In this document: piece by piece, positions 27,126 to 35,277 of the stretch
Position numbering within the stretch: position 1 is the stretch's first letter
Layout of the letters: each line of letters opens with the position of its first letter
Source: Janibacter endophyticus
GTDB taxonomy: Bacteria; Actinomycetota; Actinomycetes; Actinomycetales; Dermatophilaceae
Assembly (NCBI RefSeq): GCF_016888335.1
Contig: NZ_JAFEJG010000004.1
Location: 930,001-994,000, forward strand
Length of the DNA: 64,000 nt
Direction: 5' to 3'
Translations under genes and position numbers: made by a program
The notes under the pieces: model-generated
The model's database searches: none
What the model saw: the letters and a program-made list of their open reading frames with translations, nothing else
Told to the model about the DNA's origin: nothing

Positions 27126-27877
27126 TGACCTTCAGCCTCACCGGACGCACCGCGATCGTCACTGGCGCGGGCGCGGGACTCGGCGCCGCTGCAGCACGGG
27201 CGTTCGCCGAGGCCGGCGCCAACGTACTGGTTACCGACATCGACGCTGATGCTGCCGCTTGCGTCGCACGGGAGATTGCTGATGCTGGCGGACGGGCCGA
27301 GTCGGCTCCGCTAGACGTGCGCAGTGCCGAGCAGGCAGCCGCCGCGGTGACGCAGGCCGCGGCCATGGGCGATGGCTCAGTCCACATCCTCGTCAACAAC
27401 GCAGGTGCCATTGCACCCGCGATGTTCTCGAAGATGGAGGAGGAGGCCTTCCGTCGCATCATCGACATCCACCTCATCGGCAGTTGGGTCTGCAGCAAGG
27501 CCGTGCTGCCGCACCTGCCCGAGGATGGCACCGGCCGGATCATCAATGTGACCTCTGCAGCCGGCCTGACCGGGACCATCGGTCAGGCCAACTACGGCGC
27601 GGCGAAGGCGGGCATCGTCGGACTTACGAAGTCCCTCGCCAAGGAGCTCGCCCGTCAGAAGGTGACGGTCAACGCCGTTGCGCCACTCGCTGCGACCGCG
27701 ATGACCCACAAGGTGCGGACTGACGAGAAGCTCTCCAGCGCAAACCTGGCGCGGGTAGCGATGGCCCGCTGGGCGGAGCCCGAAGAGATCGCTCCGGTCT
27801 TCGTATTCTTCGCCTCGGACGCCGCGTCGTACGTCACCGGTCAGGTCCTCCCCGTCGATGGCGGGCTGGTGATCTGA
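27125..27877 (+). CDS. SDR 3-hydroxyacyl-CoA dehydrogenase (FabG-like)
   Basis: A 250-residue classical SDR with TGAGAGLGAAAARAF, NNAGAIAPA, TSAAGLTGTIGQANYGAAK including the catalytic Tyr-x3-Lys, and a GQVLPVDGG end. The ATG shares its first base with the stop of the dehydrogenase upstream. In this operon it is a natural candidate for the 3-hydroxyacyl-CoA oxidation preceding the thiolase. Confidence 0.85.
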   Translation: MTFSLTGRTAIVTGAGAGLGAAAARAFAEAGANVLVTDIDADAAACVAREIADAGGRAESAPLDVRSAEQAAAAVTQAAAMGDGSVHILVNNAGAIAPAMFSKMEEEAFRRIIDIHLIGSWVCSKAVLPHLPEDGTGRIINVTSAAGLTGTIGQANYGAAKAGIVGLTKSLAKELARQKVTVNAVAPLAATAMTHKVRTDEKLSSANLARVAMARWAEPEEIAPVFVFFASDAASYVTGQVLPVDGGLVI

Positions 27878-27878
27878 G

Positions 27879-29075
27879 ATGGTTCGTCAGATCTCTGGCC
27901 CCTTCGCCCGGACTGCGCGCGAGGTCCTCATCACCGAAGCCGTCCGGACCCCCTTCGGCCGGTCGCACGCCGACAAGGGATGGTTCAAGGACGTCCACCC
28001 CAACGAGATGCTTGCCACGGTCTACCGTGAGCTGCTTCGCCGGTCCGGGGTCCAGCCGGGCCACGTCGAGGACCTCCACGTAGGCTGTACTGCGGTCTTC
28101 GGAGAGCAGTCACGCAACATCGGACGCAACGCGTGGCTGCATGCGGGTTACCCGCCCGAGGTCCCGGCCGTGACGATGGACCGACGGTGCGGTTCGGCCC
28201 AGACCGCCGCGGAGACCGCGGCTGGCCTCATAGGCACGGGCACTCACGACCTCGTTATTGCAGCGGGTGTCGAGCACATGCAGCACGTCCCCATGAACTC
28301 CCCGGCCAAGATCTCGGAGCTTTACGGCGAGCCGTGGACGCCCGAGATGTGGGAGCAGTACTCCTTCGTCACCCAGGGTGAGAGTGCCGAGCTCATCGCC
28401 GACCGGTGGGGTATCAGCCGGGAGGACATGGATGCTCTCGCGGTCGAGTCACACCGACGCGCTGCTGAGGCGCACGAGGCCGGAAGGTTCGCCGAAGAGA
28501 TCACCGCCATGGACCTCGACGGCGAGATGCGCGCCGGTGACCAGACTGTCCGGCCGGGGACGTCGATGGAGACACTCGGTGGCCTGAAGACCGTATTCAG
28601 GGAGGACGGCCGCGTGACGGCCGGATCGTCCTCGCCCCTCTGCGACGGGGCATCGGGGGTGCTGCTCGCTTCGCGCGAGGCTGCGGACGATCACGGGCTT
28701 CGCGCCCGGGCTCGCATCGTCGATCAAACGACGGTGGGGGTCGACCCGATTATCATGCTGACCGGTCCGATCCCCGCCACCCAGAAGATCCTTGAGCGCA
28801 ACGGTCTGAGCATGGCCGACATCGACCTCTTCGAGGTCAACGAGGCGTTCAGCTCGGTCGTCATCGCCTGGGAGCGCGAGCTGGGTGCTGATATGAGCAA
28901 GGTCAATGTCAACGGTGGCGCGATCGCCCTCGGCCATCCCGTGGGTGCGACCGGAGGCCGCCTGCTCGCAACGATCGTCGGTGAGCTGGAACGTCGGGAT
29001 GCTGAGCTGGGGCTCGTGACGATGTGCTGCGGCGGAGGCATGGGGACCGCGACCTTGGTGCAGCGGGTCGACTGA
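27879..29075 (+). CDS. Acetyl-CoA C-acyltransferase (thiolase)
   Basis: A 398-residue thiolase II. The nucleophilic cysteine is Cys104 in MDRRCGSAQTAAE, followed by VNEAFSS and NGGAIALGHPVGATGGR with the catalytic His, and the second cysteine in MCCGGGMGTA. It cleaves 3-ketoacyl-CoA to a shortened acyl-CoA and acetyl-CoA. Length and motifs are complete. It overlaps the CoA-transferase start by one base (TGATG). Confidence 0.9.
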   Translation: MVRQISGPFARTAREVLITEAVRTPFGRSHADKGWFKDVHPNEMLATVYRELLRRSGVQPGHVEDLHVGCTAVFGEQSRNIGRNAWLHAGYPPEVPAVTMDRRCGSAQTAAETAAGLIGTGTHDLVIAAGVEHMQHVPMNSPAKISELYGEPWTPEMWEQYSFVTQGESAELIADRWGISREDMDALAVESHRRAAEAHEAGRFAEEITAMDLDGEMRAGDQTVRPGTSMETLGGLKTVFREDGRVTAGSSSPLCDGASGVLLASREAADDHGLRARARIVDQTTVGVDPIIMLTGPIPATQKILERNGLSMADIDLFEVNEAFSSVVIAWERELGADMSKVNVNGGAIALGHPVGATGGRLLATIVGELERRDAELGLVTMCCGGGMGTATLVQRVD

Positions 29076-30322
29076 TGCTGGACCTCAGGGCTCTGGTTCG
29101 GGCCGGTGACGGTGTCTGGTGGAGCCAGACCAGCGCTGAGCCCACACCGCTCGTCGACGCGTTGCTCGAGCAGCTGCCAGCGATCGGTCCCGTCGATGCC
29201 TTCGTCGGTATGACCCTGAACCGTCGGCTGGTCGACAACCTCCCCCAGGACCTCACCGTGATCTCCTACGGGGGTCTGGGCCTGCTGCGCACCCTCAGTG
29301 GGTCGGGCCGCCTCGAGATCGTCCCGAGCCACTACTCGACGATCCCTCGTCTTTTCAGCACCGGGGCGATCGCCGCAGACGTCGGCCTCGTGCAGGTCTC
29401 CCCGCCAGATGCCGACGGCTACGTCACTCTGGGCACAGGGGTCGACTACGCGGCTGACGCCGTCCCGGCGACCCGCACCCTCATCGCTGAGATCAACCAG
29501 CAGATGCCGGCGACGGTCGGGTCGCCACGCATTCACTTCTCTCGCTTCGCAGCCACTCTCGAGACCGACCGACCGCTGATCACCACCCCGGCGCGCGACA
29601 GCTCCTGGGAGGAGCGGGTGATCGGCCAGCACGTGGCTGCCCTCATCGATGACGGCTCGACGCTGCAGGTCGGTGTCGGCACACTTCCCTCGGCGGTACT
29701 CGCAGCGCTCGGTAATCACAAGGACCTCGGTCTCCATACCGGCATCGTGTCCGACTCCGTCCTCCCGTTGATCCGCTCGGGCGTGCTGACGGGCGCCCGC
29801 GCCGAGTTTGAACCAGGCACCCTCGTCACGGGTGCCGCACTCGGGTCCGAGGAGCTGTACACGACCATCCCGGACCTCTCGCTGGAGTTCCGACCTGTGA
29901 GCCACACCCACGACCCGCGCATCCTGAGCCGCCTCAGCTCGCTGGTCTCGGTCAACGGCGCGATCGAGGTCGATCTCGCCGGCAACGTCGGGGCTGAGTA
30001 CGCGGACGCGGTTCTCGTCGGGGCACTCGGGGGCCAGACCGACTTCGCCCGCGCGGCCTCGTCGACGGGTCGACTCTCGATCATCGCGCTGCGCTCAACC
30101 GCGCGGGGGGCATCGACGATCGTCCCGACCCTGGTGCACGGTCCGGTGACGACCTCGCGCGCGGACGTCGATTGCGTCGTCACCGAGCATGGCGTTGCGC
30201 ACCTGACCGGGTGCACGCTGCGCGAGCGGGCTCGGCGCCTCATCGCGGTTGCTGCACCCGAGCACCGCGAGTCCCTTGAACGCCAGTCCTTCTCGGCACT
30301 CGCCCATGCGGCGGTCGACTGA
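29075..30322 (+). CDS. Acetyl-CoA hydrolase/transferase-family CoA-transferase (4-hydroxybutyrate CoA-transferase type)
   Basis: A 415-residue class I CoA-transferase. QVGVGTLPSAVLAAL and the segment VNGAIEVDLAGNVGAEY, which contains the catalytic glutamate of the Cat1/AarC family, are present. It would move CoA between acids, for example from acetyl-CoA or succinyl-CoA to a free carboxylate. A dicarboxylate left after ring opening would need a second CoA, which is one possible role. The ATG at 29075 overlaps the thiolase stop. Confidence 0.8.
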   Translation: MLDLRALVRAGDGVWWSQTSAEPTPLVDALLEQLPAIGPVDAFVGMTLNRRLVDNLPQDLTVISYGGLGLLRTLSGSGRLEIVPSHYSTIPRLFSTGAIAADVGLVQVSPPDADGYVTLGTGVDYAADAVPATRTLIAEINQQMPATVGSPRIHFSRFAATLETDRPLITTPARDSSWEERVIGQHVAALIDDGSTLQVGVGTLPSAVLAALGNHKDLGLHTGIVSDSVLPLIRSGVLTGARAEFEPGTLVTGAALGSEELYTTIPDLSLEFRPVSHTHDPRILSRLSSLVSVNGAIEVDLAGNVGAEYADAVLVGALGGQTDFARAASSTGRLSIIALRSTARGASTIVPTLVHGPVTTSRADVDCVVTEHGVAHLTGCTLRERARRLIAVAAPEHRESLERQSFSALAHAAVD

Positions 30323-30368
30323 CCGCCCTATCCCTTCGACTCTTCCTACAGTCAACGAAAGGACCACC

Positions 30369-31283
30369 ATGGCTCGCCCCCAGAGCGTGAAGATCCGCGA
30401 GGTCGGCCCTCGCGACGGCTTCCAGAACGAGCCGGAGAACATCCCGACCGAGGACAAGATCCGGCTGATCAACGGCCTCGGAAGGGCTGGCTTCAAGCGC
30501 ATCGAGGTCGCGAGCTTCGTGCGGCCGGACGTCATCCCCAACCTGGCGGACGGCGTCGAGGTCCTCCGTGGCGTCGAGGTGCCGGACGACTGCCGACTCA
30601 TGGTCCTCGTGCCCAACAGCAAGGGCTTGGAGAACGCTCTCAAGCATCGGGATCTCTTCCATGATGTTGTGATCTTCGTGTCCGCCTCGGAGACCCACAA
30701 CAGCAAGAATGTGCGTCGCAGCGTCGCCGAGACCATGGCCGACAATGCCGAGATGGCGAGACGGATCAAAGAAGCGGGTCTCTACTGCTCTGCGGTCATC
30801 GCCACCTCCTTCGGCTGCCCATACGAGGGTGAGGTGCCGCTGGAACGGGTCCTCGCCCTCGCCGATCAGTTCAAAGCGATGGGTGTCGACGAGATCGGCT
30901 TTGGAGATACCACGGGCATGTGCAACCCCGCCTACGCCTCCACCTTCTTTACCGCGGCGATGGAACGGCTCGACGGTGTGGAGGTCACCGCGCACTTCCA
31001 CAACACCCGGGGACAGGGGCTAGCCAACGCCTACGCCGCCCTCGAGGCGGGGTGCGACAGCTTCGAGAGCAGCTTCGGCGAGCTGGGCGGTTGTCCCGTC
31101 CCCGCGGGGTCGACCGGGAACATCGCCACGGAGGACCTCGTGAGCATGTTCCACGAGATGGGGGTTGATACCGGCCTCGACCTCGGCAAGGTCATCGATG
31201 CCGCTCGTGAGGCGCAGGCCGTCCTGGGTCGTACGTTGACCAGCCACTCGATCATCGCTGGACCAGTCACCTGGAACAACTGA
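30369..31283 (+). CDS. HMG-CoA lyase-family enzyme
   Basis: A 304-residue HMGL-like TIM barrel. The N-terminal REVGPRDGFQNEP with the divalent-metal Asp, the VFVSASETHNSKN stretch, GFGDTTGMCNP and the late glycine-rich GELGGCPVPAGSTGNIATED loop with its cysteine are the hallmarks of hydroxymethylglutaryl-CoA lyase. The family performs retro-aldol cleavage of 3-hydroxy-3-methyl acyl-CoA thioesters. Next to badH it may act on a branched intermediate after ring opening rather than on HMG-CoA itself. The start follows GAAAGGA. Confidence 0.85.
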   Translation: MARPQSVKIREVGPRDGFQNEPENIPTEDKIRLINGLGRAGFKRIEVASFVRPDVIPNLADGVEVLRGVEVPDDCRLMVLVPNSKGLENALKHRDLFHDVVIFVSASETHNSKNVRRSVAETMADNAEMARRIKEAGLYCSAVIATSFGCPYEGEVPLERVLALADQFKAMGVDEIGFGDTTGMCNPAYASTFFTAAMERLDGVEVTAHFHNTRGQGLANAYAALEAGCDSFESSFGELGGCPVPAGSTGNIATEDLVSMFHEMGVDTGLDLGKVIDAAREAQAVLGRTLTSHSIIAGPVTWNN

Positions 31284-31331
31284 CGTGACCCGCCACCGTA
31301 GCAAGCACAACACACAACCACAGGAGAAGCC

Positions 31332-32081
31332 ATGACTGCACGCGTCGCCATCGTCACCGGAGGGGCCCAGGGCATCGGCCGGGGCATCGTCGAGTCACTC
31401 GCTGCCGAGGGCCACAAGGTCGCCATCGCCGATCTCAACCTCGAGGTCGCGACCAAGACCGCTGAGGAGATCGGGAGCGGGGCGATCGCCGTCCGGATGG
31501 ATGTCACCGACACCGAGTCGGTGAAGACCGCCGTCGCCGAGGTGGAGGAGAAGCTCGGCCCCATCGAGGTCGTCGTCAACAATGCCGGTTGGGACGACTT
31601 CATGCCGTTCGTCAAGACGAACGAGGACTTCTGGGACAAGATCGTTGACATCAACTACAAGGGTCACCTGCGTGTCATCCAGGCCACCGTCCCCGGCATG
31701 ATCGAGCGCGGCTTCGGTCGCGTCATCAACATCGGATCAGACGCTGGCCGTGTCGGATCGTCCCTGGAGGCGGTCTACTCCGGAGCGAAGGGTGGAATCA
31801 TCGCCTTCACCAAGACGCTGGCGCGCGAGGTGGCCACCAAGGGCGTCACGTGCAACACGGTGTGTCCGGGACCGACCGACACCCCGGCCCTGCGTGCCTT
31901 CACCGAGGGCTCTGGCCAGGATGCCGACAAGGTCATTGCCGGGATGACCCGGGCGGTGCCGATGAAGCGGTTGGGCACTCCTGCAGACGTGGGACCCGCG
32001 GTGGCCTTCTTCGCGTCTGACGGCGCGGGTTTCGTCACAGGGCAGACCCTGTCCGTCAGCGGTGGCCTGACGATGGCGTGA
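31332..32081 (+). CDS. badH: 2-hydroxycyclohexanecarboxyl-CoA dehydrogenase (BadH)-like SDR
   Basis: A 249-residue SDR that resembles Rhodopseudomonas BadH over nearly its whole length. Telling segments are VVNNAGWDDFMPFVKTN, IGSDAGRVGSSLEAVYSGAK with the catalytic Tyr-x3-Lys, TCNTVCPGPTDTPAL and the terminal TGQTLSVSGGLTMA. BadH oxidises 2-hydroxycyclohexane-1-carboxyl-CoA to the 2-keto ester, the substrate of the ring hydrolase BadI. A BadI-like gene is present at 43872. This is based on remembered sequence, not a search. CAGGAGAAG precedes the ATG. Confidence 0.8.
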   Translation: MTARVAIVTGGAQGIGRGIVESLAAEGHKVAIADLNLEVATKTAEEIGSGAIAVRMDVTDTESVKTAVAEVEEKLGPIEVVVNNAGWDDFMPFVKTNEDFWDKIVDINYKGHLRVIQATVPGMIERGFGRVINIGSDAGRVGSSLEAVYSGAKGGIIAFTKTLAREVATKGVTCNTVCPGPTDTPALRAFTEGSGQDADKVIAGMTRAVPMKRLGTPADVGPAVAFFASDGAGFVTGQTLSVSGGLTMA

Positions 32082-32134
32082 GCGTGTCCAAACGGCCCAC
32101 CAGATCACGACAGCAACCGAGCAGAGGAGAAACA

Positions 32135-32932
32135 GTGGTTGATGTGACAGCTGAGGAAGCTGCCGATGCCGTCGGCTGGGAGATCGCCGACGACCAAGTC
32201 ATGGTCCTTGACCTCAAGCGAGGGCCGGCCAACGCGCTGGGTCCTTCGATCTGTGCGGGGATCGGCGCGGCGCTCGACGAGGCTGAGCGGCACGGCCGCA
32301 TCAAGGTCGTCGTCGTATCCTCCAGCCTGCCGGGAGTTTTCGCCGCCGGTGCCGACATCAAGCACATGAACGGCATCGACTCGGAGTCGTTCACCGCGTA
32401 CGGGGACATGCTCCGGGGTGTGCTCGACCGTCTCGCGTCGGACCGGTGGATCACAGTCGCTGCCGTGGATGGGCTTGCTCTCGGAGGTGGGCTTGAGCTC
32501 GCGCTTGCCTGCCACATGCGTGTCGCGGGGCGCGAGGCGCGGCTAGGACTGCCCGAGGTGAAGCTCGGCCTGATCCCAGGGGCCGGCGGAACTCAACGCC
32601 TGCCTCGCGTGGTGGGACGGGGGCGGGCGCTGGACATCATGCTCACCGCACGCCAGGTCCCGGCGGACGAGGCGCAGACGATGGGGCTGGTGGATCGGCT
32701 CGTCGACCCCGGCGCTGCCAAGGACGCAGCGGTCCGGCTAGCCAAGGAGCTCTGCTCCATGTCTATGCCGGCTCTGCGAGCAATCGTTCGCACGGTTGAT
32801 GCCTCCTTCGACATGGCGATCGATGAGGGCTTCCGGTATGAGGTGTCTCAGGAGCAGGAGCTCTTCGACGATGGAGAGGCTGCGGAAGGCCTCACCGCGT
32901 TCATCGAGAAGCGCCGCCCCAACTTCGCGTGA
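32135..32932 (+). CDS. Enoyl-CoA hydratase with both catalytic glutamates (BadK candidate)
   Basis: A 265-residue classical crotonase. Both hydratase glutamates are visible: LGGGLELALAC and GLPEVKLGLIPGAGGTQRL. Directly after badH it is the best candidate for cyclohex-1-ene-1-carboxyl-CoA hydratase (BadK role), which makes the BadH substrate. The GTG at 32135 has GAGGAGA upstream. It ends the operon that begins at 25959; a strong hairpin follows 13 bases after the stop. Confidence 0.8.
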   Translation: MVDVTAEEAADAVGWEIADDQVMVLDLKRGPANALGPSICAGIGAALDEAERHGRIKVVVVSSSLPGVFAAGADIKHMNGIDSESFTAYGDMLRGVLDRLASDRWITVAAVDGLALGGGLELALACHMRVAGREARLGLPEVKLGLIPGAGGTQRLPRVVGRGRALDIMLTARQVPADEAQTMGLVDRLVDPGAAKDAAVRLAKELCSMSMPALRAIVRTVDASFDMAIDEGFRYEVSQEQELFDDGEAAEGLTAFIEKRRPNFA

Positions 32933-32945
32933 TCCGTGCATGGTC

Positions 32946-32976
32946 GGAGGGCGTCACCCCGAGGGTGACGCCCTCC
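32946..32976 (+). terminator. Strong hairpin terminator after the BadH operon
   Basis: Arms GGAGGGCGTCACCC and GGGTGACGCCCTCC form a 14-bp perfect stem with a three-base loop. There is no immediate T-run, as is common for actinobacterial terminators. Confidence 0.75.
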
Positions 32977-32983
32977 AGCTCAT

Positions 32984-33022
32984 CCCCCCATCGGGTGAGG
33001 TAAAGCTCCACCCAATGGGGGG
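32984..33022 (+). terminator. Second inverted repeat with downstream T-run
   Basis: Arms CCCCCCATCGGGTG and CACCCAATGGGGGG pair over 13 of 14 positions around an 11-base loop. A five-T run follows at 33029-33033, so this may be a back-up terminator that insulates the ABC importer. Confidence 0.55.
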
Positions 33023-33031
33023 TTGGACTTT

Positions 33032-33044
33032 TTGGTCCAACAGT
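33032..33044 (+). promoter_or_regulatory. Predicted GntR/FadR-type operator H
   Basis: TTGGTCCAACAGT; the left half is exact. An upstream GTTGGAC (33022-33028) mirrors GTCCAAC (33035-33041), giving an additional overlapping inverted repeat. It precedes the ABC-importer operon. Confidence 0.6.
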
Positions 33045-33110
33045 TAGATGCTTCAGGGGTCACGACGAAGTGACGGCCGAATCGGCCTCCACAAACGAAG
33101 GTGTCCAACG

Positions 33111-34343
33111 ATGCGCATCCGACTCTCTGCCCTGACTATTTGCTCCGTCGCGGGGCTCGCCCTCGTCGCCTGCGGGACGCCCGACAGCGCCAGCGAGGGC
33201 TCCGGGCCCGACAGCGACCAGCCCATCAAGATCGCGATCATCCCCCCGAGCAGCGGAGCCCTCGCTCAGTTCGGCAGTGACGCCGCCGACGCGTGGCAGT
33301 TTGCCGCCGACGAGGTCAACGAGGCGGGCGGCATCGACGGCCGCAAGGTCGAGCTCATCAAGATGGACACCGACGCCACGCCCGCCACCACGCTCCGGGC
33401 CGTCCGTGAGGCCGTCAACCAGAAGGACGCGAAGTTCATCGGGGGAGTCATGACCTCCACCGAGCACGGAGCCCTCAACGCTCAGCTTGAGGGTCTCGGG
33501 GTCCTGTCCTTCAACAGCCTCGGCAAGGACGACGCGTTGACCGGCAAGGACTGCAACGCCAATGCATTCCGTGTCGTCCAGTCCACGAGCATGGACATGC
33601 GCGCCGTCGGCGAGAGCGTGTCCAAGCTGCCGGCCGACTCCTGGGACATCCAGGCCGTCGACTACGCCACAGGCCACAACTCGGCGGAGATGTTCAAGAA
33701 GTCTGCGGACGAGGCCGGCAACAAGGTCAACGTCGAGCAGTTCGCCCCTCTCAACACCACCGAGTTCGGCACCTACATCTCCAAGTTGCGCAACTCCGAC
33801 AGCAAGGGTCTCTTCGCGGTCGAGTACGGCGCCGACGGTGTCGCCTTCGTCAACCAGATGAGTCAGTTCAAGCTGGGCGAGAAGTACGACGTGGTTCTCG
33901 GCTTCAACATGGTCTCGGAGCCGCTCTTCGAGGCTCTGGGGAGCAAGGTCGACGGCTTCTACAACAACCTCGGCTACGACCAGAAGGCCGACAACGAGCT
34001 CAACAAGAAGTTCGTCGAGGACTTCGCCGCGAAGCACGACGGCAAGAAGCCGTACTACGTCATCGCAGACACCTACCTGGCCGCGCAGACCCTCTTCGAG
34101 GGCATCAAGAAGGCAGGCACCGACGACCCGGAGAAGGTCAAGGAGGCGCTCAACGACCTCTCATTCGACAGCATCGTCGGTGAGGTCACGATGCGGGGCG
34201 CCGACCACCAGCTCATCCGCCCGTCGTACCTGGGGCAGATCGTCAAGGACGATGAGGGCGTCGGCGGCCTGGGCTGGGAGATCATCCACGAAGCGTCCGG
34301 CGAGGACGTCGCCGGCGAGCCCGACCCGGCCTGCAAGCTCTGA
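33111..34343 (+). CDS. LIV-type ABC transporter substrate-binding lipoprotein
   Basis: A 410-residue periplasmic-binding-type lipoprotein. The signal peptide starts MRIRLSAL and ends in an LVAC lipobox with Cys21 as lipidation site. The mature part begins IKIAIIPPSSGALAQFG, the usual first strand of leucine/amide-binding proteins. The ATG at 33111 follows GAAGGTG and gives a normal signal peptide; a start at 33048 would not. As first gene of the importer operon, it sets specificity, probably for the organic acid degraded here rather than an amino acid. Confidence 0.85.
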   Translation: MRIRLSALTICSVAGLALVACGTPDSASEGSGPDSDQPIKIAIIPPSSGALAQFGSDAADAWQFAADEVNEAGGIDGRKVELIKMDTDATPATTLRAVREAVNQKDAKFIGGVMTSTEHGALNAQLEGLGVLSFNSLGKDDALTGKDCNANAFRVVQSTSMDMRAVGESVSKLPADSWDIQAVDYATGHNSAEMFKKSADEAGNKVNVEQFAPLNTTEFGTYISKLRNSDSKGLFAVEYGADGVAFVNQMSQFKLGEKYDVVLGFNMVSEPLFEALGSKVDGFYNNLGYDQKADNELNKKFVEDFAAKHDGKKPYYVIADTYLAAQTLFEGIKKAGTDDPEKVKEALNDLSFDSIVGEVTMRGADHQLIRPSYLGQIVKDDEGVGGLGWEIIHEASGEDVAGEPDPACKL

Positions 34344-34365
34344 CCTGACCTGACCTGACCTGACC
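34341..34365 (+). repeat. Five tandem TGACC units starting at the stop codon
   Basis: The pentamer TGACC is repeated five times without mismatch. The first unit supplies the TGA stop of the binding-protein gene. Confidence 0.85.
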
Positions 34366-34382
34366 AACGCCAGGCCCGCGGT

Positions 34383-34402
34383 GGCCGTCCTCCGGGACGG
34401 CC
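34383..34402 (+). promoter_or_regulatory. Intercistronic hairpin between binding protein and permease genes
   Basis: Arms GGCCGTCC and GGACGGCC with a four-base loop. Such hairpins after binding-protein genes often stabilise the upstream message or act as partial terminators, giving more binding protein than permease. Confidence 0.5.
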
Positions 34403-34424
34403 GCCTCGGTCAGAGGAGGCAACG

Positions 34425-35276
34425 GTGGACCTGACTCAACTGCTTAACGGCATCGCCTTCGGCTCGCTGCTGATGATCCTCAGCTCGGGACTCGCGATGA
34501 TTTTCGGACTACGCGGGGTGACGAACTTTGCCCACGGCGCGCTCTACATGGCAGGCGCCTACATCGCCTTCTCGGTTGCGAAGGCAACGTCCTTCTGGTT
34601 CGCCCTCGTCGTCGCGCCGATCGGGCTCGCCATCATCGGAGCGGTGCTCGAGCTGGTCTTCTTCCGGCGTCTGCAGCACCGCAACCACATCGAGGTCGGC
34701 CTGATCACCTTCGGGCTGGCCATGATCTTCGAGCGTGCGGTGGTGCTCATCTGGGGGGAGGAGACGCACTCAGTGGCCCCCCCCGCGCTGCTCGAGGGCA
34801 CCACCAATGTTTTCGGCACGGGCTACCCGACGTACCGACTGGCCGTGATCGCGGTAGCGATCGCCCTCGCACTCGCCCTCGGGTGGTGGCTCAACCGCAC
34901 GACGTCCGGCCTGCACGTCAGGGCCGCGAGCCATGACGTCGAGACCTCCGGCATCCTAGGTATCAACGTCGACCGAGTCTCGCTGATGGTCGTCTGCCTC
35001 GGTGCCGGGCTAGCGGGTCTGGCGGGCACGCTTGCGGCCCCCTACGTGTCCGTGTACCCAGCGATGGGCACCACCATCCTCATCGTCGTCCTCATCGTCG
35101 TCGTTGTCGGCGGCCAGGGGTCGATCGGTGGCGCGATGATCGCCGGCATGGGTCTGGGCGTGGTCCAGACCGTCGGCTCGATCTGGGCGCCGAGCCTATC
35201 CGTCCTAGTGCCCTACGCGGCGCTCGTCGTCGTCTTGCTGTGGCGGCCTCAGGGCATCGCCGGAAAGCGGGTGTGA
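34425..35276 (+). CDS. livH: LIV-type ABC transporter permease LivH
   Basis: A 283-residue polytopic membrane protein starting MDLTQLLNGIAFGSLLMILS, with FGLRGVTNFAHGALYMAGAY, the usual LivH N-terminal pattern, and about eight hydrophobic segments. A late GLGVVQTVGSIW stretch precedes the ending LLWRPQGIAGKR. It forms half of the transmembrane channel with LivM. The GTG start has GAGGAGG five bases upstream. Confidence 0.9.
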   Translation: MDLTQLLNGIAFGSLLMILSSGLAMIFGLRGVTNFAHGALYMAGAYIAFSVAKATSFWFALVVAPIGLAIIGAVLELVFFRRLQHRNHIEVGLITFGLAMIFERAVVLIWGEETHSVAPPALLEGTTNVFGTGYPTYRLAVIAVAIALALALGWWLNRTTSGLHVRAASHDVETSGILGINVDRVSLMVVCLGAGLAGLAGTLAAPYVSVYPAMGTTILIVVLIVVVVGGQGSIGGAMIAGMGLGVVQTVGSIWAPSLSVLVPYAALVVVLLWRPQGIAGKRV

Positions 35277-35277
35277 G

